In this document: positions 48,859-57,652 of the stretch, piece by piece
How the letters are laid out: every line of letters begins with the position of its first letter
How positions within the stretch are numbered: the stretch's first letter is position 1
Source: an uncultured Collinsella sp.
Lineage (GTDB): Bacteria; Actinomycetota; Coriobacteriia; Coriobacteriales; Coriobacteriaceae
Direction of reading: 5' to 3'
Assembly: GCA_958451615.1 (NCBI GenBank)
Contig: CAUDQR010000012.1
Span: 8,612-72,611 of the forward strand
DNA length: 64,000 nt
Program-made: the position numbers and the translations under genes
The notes under the pieces: model-generated
Seen by the model: only the letters and a program-made list of their open reading frames with translations
What the model was told of the DNA's origin: nothing
Database searches by the model: none

Positions 48859-49650
48859 TTACTCCTCGTCGTCCTCGTCGTCCGAGAACAGGTCCAGACG
48901 GCTCACGAACAGGCCCTCCTTGCCCTCGCGCGCGGTAATGACCACGCGGGCAATGGCGAGCGAGATCTCGTAGAGCGAGAGCAGGGCGCCGTACATTAGG
49001 CCCAGGGTGACGGGCGAGCCGTCGGGCGTAATCACAGCCGAACCCACGAGCAGGCCTACGTACACGTAGCGCCAGGCGCTGCGGAAGGCCGCGTAGGACA
49101 CGATGTGGAAAACAGACAGGTAGAAGATGATGAGCGGCAGCTCAAACGCCACACCAAAGCCGATCATAAAGAGCAGCTCCATGTTGACGTAGTTCTCCAG
49201 GTCGGGCAGCGCCGTAGCGACGGCCGAGGTCTCGCCGATGAGCCACTCAAAGCCCGCCGGGATAATGATGAAGTAGCAGAAGATGGCACCCAGGAAGAAC
49301 AGCACCGTCGAGGCGAGCACCGTGGGCACAACCCATTTGCGCTCGTTGGGGCGCAGTGCCGGCAGGAAAAATGCCAGGATCTGCCAGATGATCATGGGCG
49401 TGCACATGACCACGGCCATCTTGATGGCCAGCGAGAAGCGCAGTCCAAAGCCGCCGAGCGTGGTGGTGATGTAGAACTTACCGTCCGGCACAAAGGAGCG
49501 GATGGGGTCTTCCAAGATGTCGAGCACCACGGGCGTGGCGAAATACAGCACGATAGCGGCGGCAAATACCGAGACGACCACGATGGTCAAGCGGCGACGG
49601 AGCTCTCCCAAATGATCGAAGAGCGGCATTCGCGCAGGTCCGATAGGCAT
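48859..49650 (-). CDS. tatC: Twin-arginine translocase subunit TatC
   Basis: Receptor and core of the Tat pathway for folded proteins. The 263-residue membrane protein has MPLFDHLGELRRRLTIVVVS at the N-terminus with the conserved HL-ELR motif, and multiple hydrophobic segments including FGLRFSLAIKMAVVMCTPMIIWQILAFFLPAL and FEWLIGETSAVATALPD. The C-terminus is charged (DLFSDDEDDEE). The start at 49650 overlaps the TatA/B stop by one base; an internal ATG at 49629 is also possible. Confidence 0.94.
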   Translation of the reverse strand: MPIGPARMPLFDHLGELRRRLTIVVVSVFAAAIVLYFATPVVLDILEDPIRSFVPDGKFYITTTLGGFGLRFSLAIKMAVVMCTPMIIWQILAFFLPALRPNERKWVVPTVLASTVLFFLGAIFCYFIIIPAGFEWLIGETSAVATALPDLENYVNMELLFMIGFGVAFELPLIIFYLSVFHIVSYAAFRSAWRYVYVGLLVGSAVITPDGSPVTLGLMYGALLSLYEISLAIARVVITAREGKEGLFVSRLDLFSDDEDDEE

Positions 49651-50243
49651 TACTCATCGCCTCCCTTCGGGGCGTCGGCGGCAGCGGTGTCGTCCTCGGC
49701 CTCGAGCTCGCGAGCAAGCTGGTCGACGACGGCTTTGCGCTTGCGGGGACGACGGGCGTAGAGGTCAGCCGTCGTGGGCTCTGCCGGCTCGGGCTCGGGC
49801 TCGGGCTCCGGCTCTGCAGCAGGCTCGGGCTCGACGACAGGCTCGGCGGCAGCGGCAGGCTCGGCGCTCTCGGCCTCGGACTCCTCAGCAGCACCCTCGC
49901 CCTCGGCGGCAGCCTCGCACGCGGCCTTCTCGGCGGCAAGGCGGGCACGGCGCTCGGCAAAGGTCTCCTTCTTTGCGGGCGCAGCCGTCTCGACGGCATC
50001 CTCGTCTGCATCGGAATCGTCATCGACGGCAGCCTTCTTGGGCTTGACCGGGGCCGACGCGGCTTCACTCACCGGATCGATTATCTCGGACTGAACAACG
50101 GCCGTCATCTTTTCCTGCGTCTCGCGGAACTGACGGATGGCACGGCCGATCGTGCGGCCCATCTGTGGGAGCTTATCCGGGCCAAACAGCAAAAAGCCGA
50201 AGACCACGATGATCGCGAGCTCACCCTCTCCAATACCAAACAC
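49650..50243 (-). CDS. tatA: Twin-arginine translocase subunit TatA/TatB
   Basis: Pore or adaptor subunit of the Tat system. The 197-residue product has the short N-terminal membrane helix and amphipathic helix of the family (FGIGEGELAIIVVFGFLLFG followed by PDKLPQMGRTIGRAIRQFRE), then a long low-complexity acidic Pro/Glu/Ala tail and a basic end. The start is a GTG at 50243 with a GGAGG site 5 bases before it; the outer frame to 50288 is unlikely. Whether it functions as TatA or TatB cannot be told from this sequence. It overlaps tatC by one base. Confidence 0.9.
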   Translation of the reverse strand: MFGIGEGELAIIVVFGFLLFGPDKLPQMGRTIGRAIRQFRETQEKMTAVVQSEIIDPVSEAASAPVKPKKAAVDDDSDADEDAVETAAPAKKETFAERRARLAAEKAACEAAAEGEGAAEESEAESAEPAAAAEPVVEPEPAAEPEPEPEPEPAEPTTADLYARRPRKRKAVVDQLARELEAEDDTAAADAPKGGDE

Positions 50244-50396
50244 ACATACCTCCAAGGCTCGATGTGAGTCGAGCCCGCACCGCGCCATTCGGCCGGAACT
50301 CGTCTATTCATTCGGTCAAGTATAGCGCCCGGACGCCAAAACGTCCGAGCGCATCACAAACATATGCCAAACGGCACGCCCTTTTGGGGGCAAAGA

Positions 50397-50711
50397 TTAT
50401 GCAGCGGTGATCGAAATCTCCTGGTCGACACCCAACAGCTGAACCACGCGCATCACCGGGGGCTGCACATTGGTGCAGCTAAAGCGCTTGCCGTGGTCGG
50501 CCGCGTGGTGCGCGGCGCCCACGAGCACGCCAATGCCCGTCGAATCGATGTAGCTCACCTGGGCAAAATCGAGCTCAACGGCCTCAGTGGGCTGCTCGAG
50601 CGCCAGGTCGATGGCATTGCGCAGGCTATCGGCGTTAGAGATATCGATCTCACCGGTCACCTTAATGGTGTAGAGCTCTGGCGTGGGGTTGGTGGAAATA
50701 CCCAAATCCAT
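50397..50711 (-). CDS. STAS domain protein (anti-sigma factor antagonist type)
   Basis: A 104-residue single STAS domain, similar to SpoIIAA/RsbV, which bind partner kinases depending on phosphorylation of one Ser. The phosphorylatable Ser is in VSYIDSTGIGVLVGAAHHA, and the first strand is YTIKVTGEIDISNADSLRNAI. The ATG at 50711 has an AAAGGAGCG site. No RsbW-type kinase or sigma factor is adjacent, so the partner is elsewhere. It lies 52 bases downstream of the aminotransferase gene on the same strand. Confidence 0.9.
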   Translation of the reverse strand: MDLGISTNPTPELYTIKVTGEIDISNADSLRNAIDLALEQPTEAVELDFAQVSYIDSTGIGVLVGAAHHAADHGKRFSCTNVQPPVMRVVQLLGVDQEISITAA

Positions 50712-50762
50712 GTATACGCTCCTTTACGTATCGAAAGTGCGGATAGTACGGGAAGCCGCGCG

Positions 50763-52067
50763 TTAGGCGCGCTCGGCACGCGCAAGCTCGGCAGCGACAA
50801 GCTTAACGGCCAGCACCAGCACATCGAGCGCGGCCTCCAGGTCCTCGACCGTGGGATAGCTCGGCGCGATGCGGATGTTGGTGTCGCGCGGGTCCTTGCC
50901 ATAGGGCCAGGTGGCACCGGCCGGCGTGAGCTTGACGCCCAGGTCGGCGCAAAGCGCGGCGACCTTTTGGGCCGAGCCCTCGGGACCATCGAAGCTTACA
51001 AAGTAGCCGCCGCGGGGGTGCGTCCAAGTGGCGCAGCCCGTGTCGCCCAAGCCCTCGGTGAGCTTGCGCTCGACGGCCTCAAAGCGCGGGCGCAGGAACT
51101 CGGCATGCTTTTTCATGTGCTCCTTGACCGCCTCGATGGTGGGAAGGAAACGCACGTGACGCAGCTGGTTGAGCTTGTCGGCGCTAATAAGACCGGCCTT
51201 CAGGCGCTTGGAGAACTCGGCGATGACCGCGGGGCTCGCACCGATAAAGCCGATGCCGGCACCCGGGAAGGTGATCTTGGACGTCGAGGCAAAGGCCACC
51301 ACGCGGTCCTCGGTGCCCGCCGCGCGGGCAAGATCGAAGATGTTGGCGAGCTCGTCGGTCTCGTCGTACAGGTCGTGCACGCAGTAGGCGTTGTCCCAGA
51401 AGATGCGGAAATCGGGCGCGGCCGTGGGCATCTCGACCAGGCGACGCACAGTGTCCTCGCTAAAGGTGATGCCCGTGGGGTTGGAATACTTGGGCACGCA
51501 CCAGATGCCCTTGATGGAGTCGTCGGTGGCAACCAGGCGCTCAACCTCGTCCATGTCGGGGCCGTTGTCGGTCATCGCGACGGGGACGTTCTCGATGCCC
51601 AAGTCGGCGGTGATGCCAAAGTGGCGATCGTAGCCGGGAACGGGGCACAGGAACTTGACCTTCTTGCCGTCGTGCGCTGCCTCGTAAGCCTCCCAAGGGT
51701 CGCTGCCGCACGAGCCGCAACGCCAGAACATACCGGCGATATCGTGCTCGATCAGCAGGCTCGATGAGCCCAGTACGAGCGTCTGCTCGGCAGGACAACC
51801 CAGGAACTCCCCCGCCAGCTTGCGTGCCGAGGGAATGCCCTCGAAGCAACCGTAGTTGGAGCAGTCGACATTGCCGTCGTGCAGATCGGCATCGGCATTG
51901 AGGATATCGAGCATGGGGCGAGAAATGTTCACCTGGGAGGGCGACGGCTTGCCGCGCGCCATGTCGAGCGCCAGGCCCTTGGCCTTGACCTCGGCAACCT
52001 CGGCTTTAAGCGCCTCGATGGCGGCATCGAGTTCGGTGGTTTCCATCTTCTGGTAGATCGTCTGCAT
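50763..52067 (-). CDS. Class I/II aminotransferase (Asp aminotransferase-like)
   Basis: PLP-dependent aminotransferase of 434 residues; sequence style (LDMARGKPSPSQVNISRPMLDIL near the N-terminus, CVPKYSNPTGITFSEDTVRRLVEMPTAAPDFRIFWDNAYCVHDLYD mid-protein) fits the actinobacterial group of putative aspartate aminotransferases (PF12897-like). The PLP-binding Lys is in FASTSKITFPGAGIGFIG, and the C-terminal substrate Arg is in TNIRIAPSYPTVEDLEAAL. The ATG at 52067 has a GAAAGG site. It is a single gene with the STAS gene after it. The exact substrate is not proved by the sequence. Confidence 0.88.
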   Translation of the reverse strand: MQTIYQKMETTELDAAIEALKAEVAEVKAKGLALDMARGKPSPSQVNISRPMLDILNADADLHDGNVDCSNYGCFEGIPSARKLAGEFLGCPAEQTLVLGSSSLLIEHDIAGMFWRCGSCGSDPWEAYEAAHDGKKVKFLCPVPGYDRHFGITADLGIENVPVAMTDNGPDMDEVERLVATDDSIKGIWCVPKYSNPTGITFSEDTVRRLVEMPTAAPDFRIFWDNAYCVHDLYDETDELANIFDLARAAGTEDRVVAFASTSKITFPGAGIGFIGASPAVIAEFSKRLKAGLISADKLNQLRHVRFLPTIEAVKEHMKKHAEFLRPRFEAVERKLTEGLGDTGCATWTHPRGGYFVSFDGPEGSAQKVAALCADLGVKLTPAGATWPYGKDPRDTNIRIAPSYPTVEDLEAALDVLVLAVKLVAAELARAERA

Positions 52068-52217
52068 GGGGTGCGACCTTTCGCGAAGCGGTACGTTGCA
52101 GTTCGTCTAAGTATAGACCGCCATCGTCGCAACGTTATGAAGCCGTGATAGATTAAGTTCATCGCAATCAATTACGAATCGCCGCGCATGCCGGCGTGGG
52201 GCGCCCAAGGAGGCACT

Positions 52218-52472
52218 ATGGAGTACGGATCGTTTCAGGCCGAGGAATTCGGCGACTTGCAGCGCCTGGTCGACGGACTGTTTTACGACCGCCACGCCAT
52301 CGACCGCCTGGATCTGATCGTACAGGCCGAAATCTTGGACCTGGCGCCCGACCTCATGGAGATCGTGAATCTTTTGCCGCCCGGCTACTACGACCGCCAG
52401 TCACTTTGCGACCAGCTCAACTCCGCCTTGGCCGCCCACGGCTGGGGCGCCGTCTACGGAACGGTGGAATAA
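52218..52472 (+). CDS. Small conserved-looking hypothetical protein
   Basis: An 84-residue acidic protein, MEYGSFQAEEFGDLQRLVDG ... GWGAVYGTVE, with no signal peptide or membrane segment. The ATG at 52218 has a strong AAGGAGG site 6 bases upstream. The sequence has regular amphipathic helices and reads like a genuine gene, not a chance frame, but no family is recognised. It is divergent from the aminotransferase and is followed by the repeat element at 52534-52759. Confidence 0.65.
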   Translation: MEYGSFQAEEFGDLQRLVDGLFYDRHAIDRLDLIVQAEILDLAPDLMEIVNLLPPGYYDRQSLCDQLNSALAAHGWGAVYGTVE

Positions 52473-52533
52473 GCCTCGAGGCCGGCGATTTGGCCCGCTT
52501 CCCGACCTTGGCGAGGCTTGTTTTAGGGCTTGT

Positions 52534-52759
52534 GGCCAAAAAAGGGCAAATATGAGTACTGTTACCTTTTTAGTAGCAGCGATTCTTGGTCGAAATCGGC
52601 AAAACTCGACTTGAAACTTCCTAATCACCGTCAGCTAGCGCCAAATTGGAAGTCGATGGTCACTCATTAACGTACAGTTCTTATAACTTTGTTCATTATT
52701 TTCCGCACCTAAAATGATACGCCGTTTGTGACAGTACTCACAAACGGCGTTTTTTGACC
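52534..52759. repeat. Palindromic intergenic element, family B, copy 2 (diverged)
   Basis: The left end GGCCAAAAAAGGGCAAATAT then GAGTACTGTTAC matches the element at 37990-38204. The right end is different: CGCCGTTTGTGA / TCACAAACGGCG forms a tight hairpin around CAGTAC, followed by TTTTTTGACC, so that end resembles a terminator. All four ends of the two copies share GAGTACTGTYAC. It fills most of the gap 52473-52845; no gene is seen in it. Confidence 0.75.
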
Positions 52760-52845
52760 ACTGGCGTGTCTGGCAGGCGGCAAGCACCGCCCGAATCCGC
52801 ATTTTGAACGCGCCCGAATCGGTTCTGGAGCCGGTTTTCGCGCTC

Positions 52846-54204
52846 TTACTCGTCTTTGGGCGAGGGATGCTTGCAGACCACGCTCATGTAGATCATGCCG
52901 AGCACGGCTGCGGTGACCGAACCGGCGAGAATAGCGGCCTTTGCGGCCAGGACCTCAAACTGGGCCGTCGGGAAGGCGAGGCCGCTGATGAGGATCGACA
53001 TGGTAAAGCCGATACCGCCCAGAATGCCCACACCGGCAATCATGTGCCAGTTAACGTTATGCGGCAGCTCGCAGGCCTTAAGCTTAACCAGGGCAAACGT
53101 CATGCCAAAGATACCGATCGGCTTGCCCAGCAGCATGCCAAAGTACACGCCGAGCGTCACCGGGTCGGTGAGCAGCGTGCTCATGTCCACGCCCACTAAG
53201 CGAACCTGTGCGTTCACGAATGCAAAGATCGGCAGGATCACAAAGTTGACCGGCGTGGAAATCAGACGCTCCATGCGGATAAGCGGCGGGGTCACGCGGT
53301 GCATGACGCGCTCGACCTTGGTGGTCGAGACGGTAAAGTCATGCTGGCCCAGGATGTGCGCCTCGTCGTCGTAGCGGTCATCGAGCAACGGCAGGCACTC
53401 GCCCAGCCAATCGGTGAGGTTATCGAGCTTGACGCCGCACTTGGCCGGGATGGTGAAGGCCAGGATGACGCCGGCGAGCGTGGCATGTACGCCGCTCTTG
53501 AACATGCAGAACCACAACAGCAGACCCAGTACCGAATACGGAGCAAGACGGTAATGCTGCGTCTTGTTGAGCCACACGAGCGCGCAGGTCACAAGCGCGG
53601 CGGCGCCCAACCAAAACGGATTGGGGCTCTGACCGTAGAAGATGGCGATGGCGGCGATGGAGATGAGGTCGTCGGCGATGGCGAGCGTCGAGAAGAACAC
53701 ACGCACGCCGTTGGGCACGCGATTGCCCAAAAGCGATAGCACGCCCAGCGCAAAGGCAATATCGGTTGCCATGGGGATGGCCCAACCGTTGCGGGCGCCG
53801 GCATGGTTAAAGATCAGATAGATGCAGGCGGGAACGACGACGCCACCCACGGCCGCCAGCATGGGAAGCATGGCCTGGCGCGGGTTTTTAAGCTCGCCGA
53901 CCGTCATCTCATACTTGAGCTCAATGCCCACCAACAAAAAGAAAATCGCCATGAGGAAGTCGTTGACGAAAAGCTCAACGGTGAGACCGGCCGTAAGGTT
54001 GCCCAGACCCACATACAGCGGGGTCTCCAAAAAGTGATGGATGGCCTCGTAGGCATCGGTATTGGCGCAAATGACGGCGGCGATGGCGGCGAAGACCATG
54101 ACGGCAGCGGAAATCGTGCCGTTCTCGGCGATGCGCTCCCAGATGTCGTGACGTTCAAAGCGCTTGCGCTCACGAACGTTGAACAGCTGCTCAGTTGCTG
54201 CCAT
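52846..54204 (-). CDS. nhaA: Na+/H+ antiporter NhaA
   Basis: Membrane antiporter that expels sodium in exchange for protons. The 452-residue protein has about twelve hydrophobic segments, the paired Asp residues in LAIADDLISIAAIAIFYG and the GVHATLAGVILAFTIP segment near the pore, all family marks. It is longer than the E. coli protein (388) through a cytoplasmic insert rich in charge (GECLPLLDDRYDDEAHILGQHDFTV) and a short C-terminal tail. The ATG at 54204 has an AAAGGAGC site. It is a single gene. Confidence 0.93.
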   Translation of the reverse strand: MAATEQLFNVRERKRFERHDIWERIAENGTISAAVMVFAAIAAVICANTDAYEAIHHFLETPLYVGLGNLTAGLTVELFVNDFLMAIFFLLVGIELKYEMTVGELKNPRQAMLPMLAAVGGVVVPACIYLIFNHAGARNGWAIPMATDIAFALGVLSLLGNRVPNGVRVFFSTLAIADDLISIAAIAIFYGQSPNPFWLGAAALVTCALVWLNKTQHYRLAPYSVLGLLLWFCMFKSGVHATLAGVILAFTIPAKCGVKLDNLTDWLGECLPLLDDRYDDEAHILGQHDFTVSTTKVERVMHRVTPPLIRMERLISTPVNFVILPIFAFVNAQVRLVGVDMSTLLTDPVTLGVYFGMLLGKPIGIFGMTFALVKLKACELPHNVNWHMIAGVGILGGIGFTMSILISGLAFPTAQFEVLAAKAAILAGSVTAAVLGMIYMSVVCKHPSPKDE

Positions 54205-54411
54205 GGGCGGCTCCTTTCACGGGAAAGCTCCCGTCTTAAAAAAGCACGGCCCACCCAAGTGGCGGCGCCGCGCTCTAACGTATTACGCTTGCATCTAGCC
54301 TACCCTGCACGACAAGCACGCAGGCGTGGCCGAAAAGCGGAACCACAGGTTGAACATTATTTGCTCAACGGCACGGACACGCCTGTCCAAGAGACGACGC
54401 GGCACCGTGCA

Positions 54412-54453
54412 CAAAAAACGACCGGAGCGCGGGGCGTCCGCGATCCGGTCGTG
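54412..54453 (-). terminator. Intrinsic terminator of ppaC
   Basis: Stem ACGACCGGA / TCCGGTCGT with an inner GCGCGG/CCGCG-type helix; on the minus strand it is followed by TTTTTTGTGC. It lies about 20 bases past the ppaC stop. Confidence 0.8.
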
Positions 54454-54471
54454 GCGTTTGGTCAACTAAAC

Positions 54472-55395
54472 CTAGCAGGCGACCATAATGGGGGCAGCGA
54501 CCTGCTTCTTACGGGAAAGGACACCCGGCATCCAGACGCCGTCGTGCTCGTCAGCAATGCCCAGGCCCTTCTGAGCAGCCTCGGTCTCGCCCTCGAGCAG
54601 GACCTGCGAGCCCTCCTCCATGATGTCGGTGATGCACAGGACAATGCCGTCGGCGCCCTTCTCGGCGGCGTAGGCGCGCATGGCCTCGCGGATCTCGTCG
54701 ATCATGCCGAGTGCGCGGCTCTTGTCGACGGTCTCGTACTGGCCGATGAGCAGCTTCTTGCCAGCGGGCTCGAACATCTTGATGTCGTTGCCGACCATCT
54801 CGGCTGCGGTGAAGGAGCCGGACGGACGGGTAAGGAAGACTTCCATGCCAAACTTGACCGGATCGACGCCCACCTGCTCGCCGAGCTTGGCGGCGACGGC
54901 GCGGTCGACATCGGTGGTGGTGGGGCTCTTGAGCATGAGCGTGTCGGTCATCATGGCCGAGAGCAGCAGCTTGGCCTGGACGTCGGAAAGCTCAACGCCG
55001 AGCACGCCGGCGAGCTTGGTGACGATGGTGCAGCTGGAGCCCCAGGGCAGGCAGATGTAGTGCAGCGGGCCGGCGGTCTCAAAGTCGCCGATGCGGTGAT
55101 GGTCGACGACGCCAAAGACCGTGGCGTCCTTAAGGCCGGCGACGGACTGGGCAGACTCGTTGTGGTCGGTGAGGACGACGAGCTGACCGGCCTCGACGGA
55201 ATCAATCACGCGGGGCTCGGCAATGCCGGCGTCGGCGAGCAACTTGGCGGACTCGGCCGGAAGCTGACCAAGGGCGCAGGCCTCGTAGGTGTTGCCGGCA
55301 TACTCAACCTGGTTGAGCAGCTGGGACAGGACGACGGCGCTCATGATGGCGTCGTTATCGGGGTTCTGGTGACCAAAGACAAGAACGTTTGCCAT
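54472..55395 (-). CDS. ppaC: Manganese-dependent inorganic pyrophosphatase
   Basis: Family II pyrophosphatase that hydrolyses pyrophosphate to phosphate. The 307-residue product is of the DHH superfamily: VFGHQNPDNDAIMSAVVLS with metal-binding His and Asp, the DHN-like LTDHNESAQS, the DHH motif in VFGVVDHHRIGDFETA, and the C-terminal substrate-binding SRKKQVAAPIMVAC-type segment. Length is typical (about 309). The ATG at 55395 has a GGAGGAT site. It is a single gene with a strong terminator. Confidence 0.94.
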   Translation of the reverse strand: MANVLVFGHQNPDNDAIMSAVVLSQLLNQVEYAGNTYEACALGQLPAESAKLLADAGIAEPRVIDSVEAGQLVVLTDHNESAQSVAGLKDATVFGVVDHHRIGDFETAGPLHYICLPWGSSCTIVTKLAGVLGVELSDVQAKLLLSAMMTDTLMLKSPTTTDVDRAVAAKLGEQVGVDPVKFGMEVFLTRPSGSFTAAEMVGNDIKMFEPAGKKLLIGQYETVDKSRALGMIDEIREAMRAYAAEKGADGIVLCITDIMEEGSQVLLEGETEAAQKGLGIADEHDGVWMPGVLSRKKQVAAPIMVAC

Positions 55396-55516
55396 GGATA
55401 TCCTCCACTTGATATGTGTACTTGGACGTAGCTATGGTAGCACGCCGATGCCGAGCCTTCGCAGACGGAAGGGCCACGGCATATTTTGGGGCGCAGGCAC
55501 GGGGGCCAAGGCTGCC

Positions 55517-55562
55517 CCTTTTGCACCATGTTGGTGCAAAGTAACCTGTCCCCCTTGCACCA
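55517..55562. repeat. Short palindromic repeat with AACCTGTCCC core, next to glcK
   Basis: TTTGCACCA / TGGTGCAAAG form a stem around 3 bases (55518-55540), followed by TAACCTGTCCCCC and another TTGCACCA. The inverse core GGGACAGGTT occurs on the other side of glcK at 56587-56596, inside another hairpin. Confidence 0.7.
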
Positions 55563-55563
55563 G

Positions 55564-56517
55564 CTATTTGCCGGCGGCGCGCAGGGCTACGTAGGCGGCA
55601 CCGATAATGCCGGCGTCGTTTCCGAGCGAAGCGACCTTAATGGGCGTCTCGCGCGAGGCGGAAAGCGCGTACTGCTTAAAGTGCTCGCGAACCTTGTCGA
55701 GGTAGACATCGGCCGAGGCGGAGGCGCCGCCGCCGATGAGGAACATCTCGGGATCAACCACGTTGGCGATAAGCGCCAGTGCGCGGCCGAGATAGTCGGC
55801 CATGGTATCGGCCGCGGCCAGCGCGAGCTTGTCGCCCTCGCGGCAGGCCTGGAACACGTCCTTGGAATCAGAAGGCCCGGTGAGCTCGATGGGCTCGACG
55901 CCCGCCTTCTTGCACTCGGCAAGGTAGTTGCTCACCACGCCGGTGGCGCTGGAATACTGCTCCAGATGGCCATGGCCGCCGCAGCCGCAGGTGCGCTCCT
56001 CTTCGGGGTTCAGGCACATGTGGCCAATCTCGCCGCCAGCGCCCACAACGCCCGATACCACGTCGCCGTTGACGATAACGCCGCCGCCCACGCCGGTACC
56101 GATGGTGACCATTACCACGTTCTGTACGCCCTTGGCAGAGCCGAGCCAGGCCTCGCCCATGGCAGCGGCGTTGGCATCGTTCTCGTACTTAACGACCGCG
56201 TCGGGGCAGTGCTCCTGAATGGCAACTCTTAGCTCAGGCAGGTTAATGGCAATGTTGGCCTTGACCTTGGCATCGCCCGATGCCGGGATGGGGCACGGAA
56301 CGGCCAGGCCAATACCCGCCACAAAGGCGCGCGGAATCTGGGCCTTGGCGACCACCTGGTCGATAGCCTCGGTCACCGCGGCAAAGCCCGCAGCGTCAAC
56401 GATGGGCGGCGTGGGCACGCTGGCCTTGGCCAACAGGTTACCGTCCTCGTCGAACAGGCCCTCCTTAACCGAAGTGCCGCCGACGTCAATGCCGATGTAA
56501 TGCTGCTTAGGTTCCAT
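55564..56517 (-). CDS. glcK: ROK family glucokinase
   Basis: Sugar kinase of the ROK family, most likely ATP-dependent glucokinase. The 317-residue product has the phosphate-binding YIGIDVGGTSVKEGLFDEDG, NDANAAAMGEAWLGSAKG, the GTGVGGGVIVNGDVVSGVVG segment and the ROK zinc signature GEIGHMCLNPEEERTCGCGGHGHLEQY with the His and three Cys. The frame is open to 56583, but the ATG at 56517 has an AAAGGCGGG site. It would phosphorylate the glucose freed by LacG, but it is far from the lac genes. It is bracketed by two short palindromic repeats. Confidence 0.92.
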   Translation of the reverse strand: MEPKQHYIGIDVGGTSVKEGLFDEDGNLLAKASVPTPPIVDAAGFAAVTEAIDQVVAKAQIPRAFVAGIGLAVPCPIPASGDAKVKANIAINLPELRVAIQEHCPDAVVKYENDANAAAMGEAWLGSAKGVQNVVMVTIGTGVGGGVIVNGDVVSGVVGAGGEIGHMCLNPEEERTCGCGGHGHLEQYSSATGVVSNYLAECKKAGVEPIELTGPSDSKDVFQACREGDKLALAAADTMADYLGRALALIANVVDPEMFLIGGGASASADVYLDKVREHFKQYALSASRETPIKVASLGNDAGIIGAAYVALRAAGK

Positions 56518-56568
56518 GGGAGCCCGCCTTTCTCGTTTAAACATTGCCTGTATAGTACCGCTCCCCAG

Positions 56569-56612
56569 GCAAAAACCTGCCAAAAAGGGACAGGTTTGTT
56601 TTGGCAGGTTTT
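56569..56612. repeat. Short palindromic repeat with GGGACAGGTT core, upstream of glcK
   Basis: AAAACCTGCCAAAA (56572-56585) pairs perfectly with TTTTGGCAGGTTTT (56599-56612); the loop contains GGGACAGGTT (56587-56596), inverse to the core of the repeat at 55517-55562. It lies about 50 bases upstream of the glcK start. Confidence 0.7.
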
Positions 56613-56725
56613 ATCTGGGAAAACGCAAGGCATGAGATTCGGTTCGCTGGGCGGCAAAACGGCCCAACCCCATCTTCGAGCCGATCAATTTGCTCAATAC
56701 CACATTATTCGAATGCATATTCATT

Positions 56726-56737
56726 TAGAGCGCTCTA
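56726..56737. promoter_or_regulatory. Candidate operator upstream of the second GntR gene
   Basis: TAGAGCGCTCTA is a perfect 12-bp palindrome about 120 bases upstream of the GntR/UTRA gene at 56858, in an otherwise AT-rich region. It may be an autoregulatory site. Confidence 0.4.
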
Positions 56738-56857
56738 GTTGATATAGAAAAGCGTTTTTTGATTATATCTTTCTCGAACTTTTCAAAAACGCAATAGGGA
56801 TGCTTAGGCGTGGACTATACTTTCGTTTGTACTCAATCAAGCCGGAAAGGAGGTTCC

Positions 56858-57577
56858 ATGATTCCCAAATACGAGGCAATAGCTGCAGATATCCGTCGAA
56901 GCATCGAGGACGGCGCTCTAAAGCCGGGCGACAAGCTGCCCACCGTCGTTGAGTTCTGCGAGCTCTATAGCGTTTCCAAAATCACCGTCAAACGAGCTGT
57001 TGAGCAGATTACCGATGAAGGTCTTGTTACCAGCCGGCGCGGATCGGGCACCTACGTTAAGGACACGGCGGGGCTTCCCGGCCAGTCGTTTTTCCAGGGC
57101 AAGAACGATCGCTCCCAGGGCTTTTCGTATGAGCACCGCGGGGAGAAGGTGACCTCGGTGGTCTACGATTTCTCGATTGTCAATCCGCCAGCAGACGTCG
57201 CTGCCCAGCTGGGAATTGCCGAGGACGACTTTGCCTATCACATCGTGCGCGTGCGCCAGGTCGACGAGAAGCCCATCGTTATCGAGTACACCTACATGCC
57301 CCTCGAGCTGATTCCGGGCCTTAAAAAGAAAGACCTGTATGGATCGGTCTACAGCTTCATCCGCAAGCAATGCGGGCTGAAGATTTCGAGCTTCCACCGC
57401 ACCATTCGCGCCGTAGCGGCAACCGAGGAAGAGGCTGAGCGCCTGGACACCGAACCCGGCGCTCCCCTGCTCGAGCTCAACCAGATTGGCTTTTTGGATA
57501 GCGGCAACGCCTTTGAGTACTCGATTTCGCGCAACGTCGGCGACCGCTTTGAGCTGCACAACGTAACGTTGGCATAG
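56858..57577 (+). CDS. GntR family regulator with UTRA domain
   Basis: A 239-residue regulator: N-terminal winged helix-turn-helix (MIPKYEAIAADIRRSIEDGA ... KLPTVVEFCELYSVSKITVKRAVEQITDEGLVTSRRGSGTYV) and C-terminal UTRA domain (DDFAYHIVRVRQVDEKPIVIEYTYMPLELIPGL). The ATG at 56858 has an AAGGAGG site 6 bases upstream; the in-frame ATG at 56810 has none. It is different from the GntR regulator at 25173. It is followed after 75 bases by manA in the same direction, so control of mannose or a related hexose phosphate pathway is a reasonable guess. Confidence 0.9.
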   Translation: MIPKYEAIAADIRRSIEDGALKPGDKLPTVVEFCELYSVSKITVKRAVEQITDEGLVTSRRGSGTYVKDTAGLPGQSFFQGKNDRSQGFSYEHRGEKVTSVVYDFSIVNPPADVAAQLGIAEDDFAYHIVRVRQVDEKPIVIEYTYMPLELIPGLKKKDLYGSVYSFIRKQCGLKISSFHRTIRAVAATEEEAERLDTEPGAPLLELNQIGFLDSGNAFEYSISRNVGDRFELHNVTLA

Positions 57578-57652
57578 GTTTTTGTAGTCATGCGGGCGCA
57601 CGTTATGGCTCGTTTAGAGTGGGCGACCGCACAACACCATGGGGGTATGAAC

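Noticed and set aside
53803..55431. A plus-strand open frame of 542 codons opposite nhaA and ppaC
   Set aside because: Spans two recognised minus-strand genes and their gap and has no ribosome binding site or family match.
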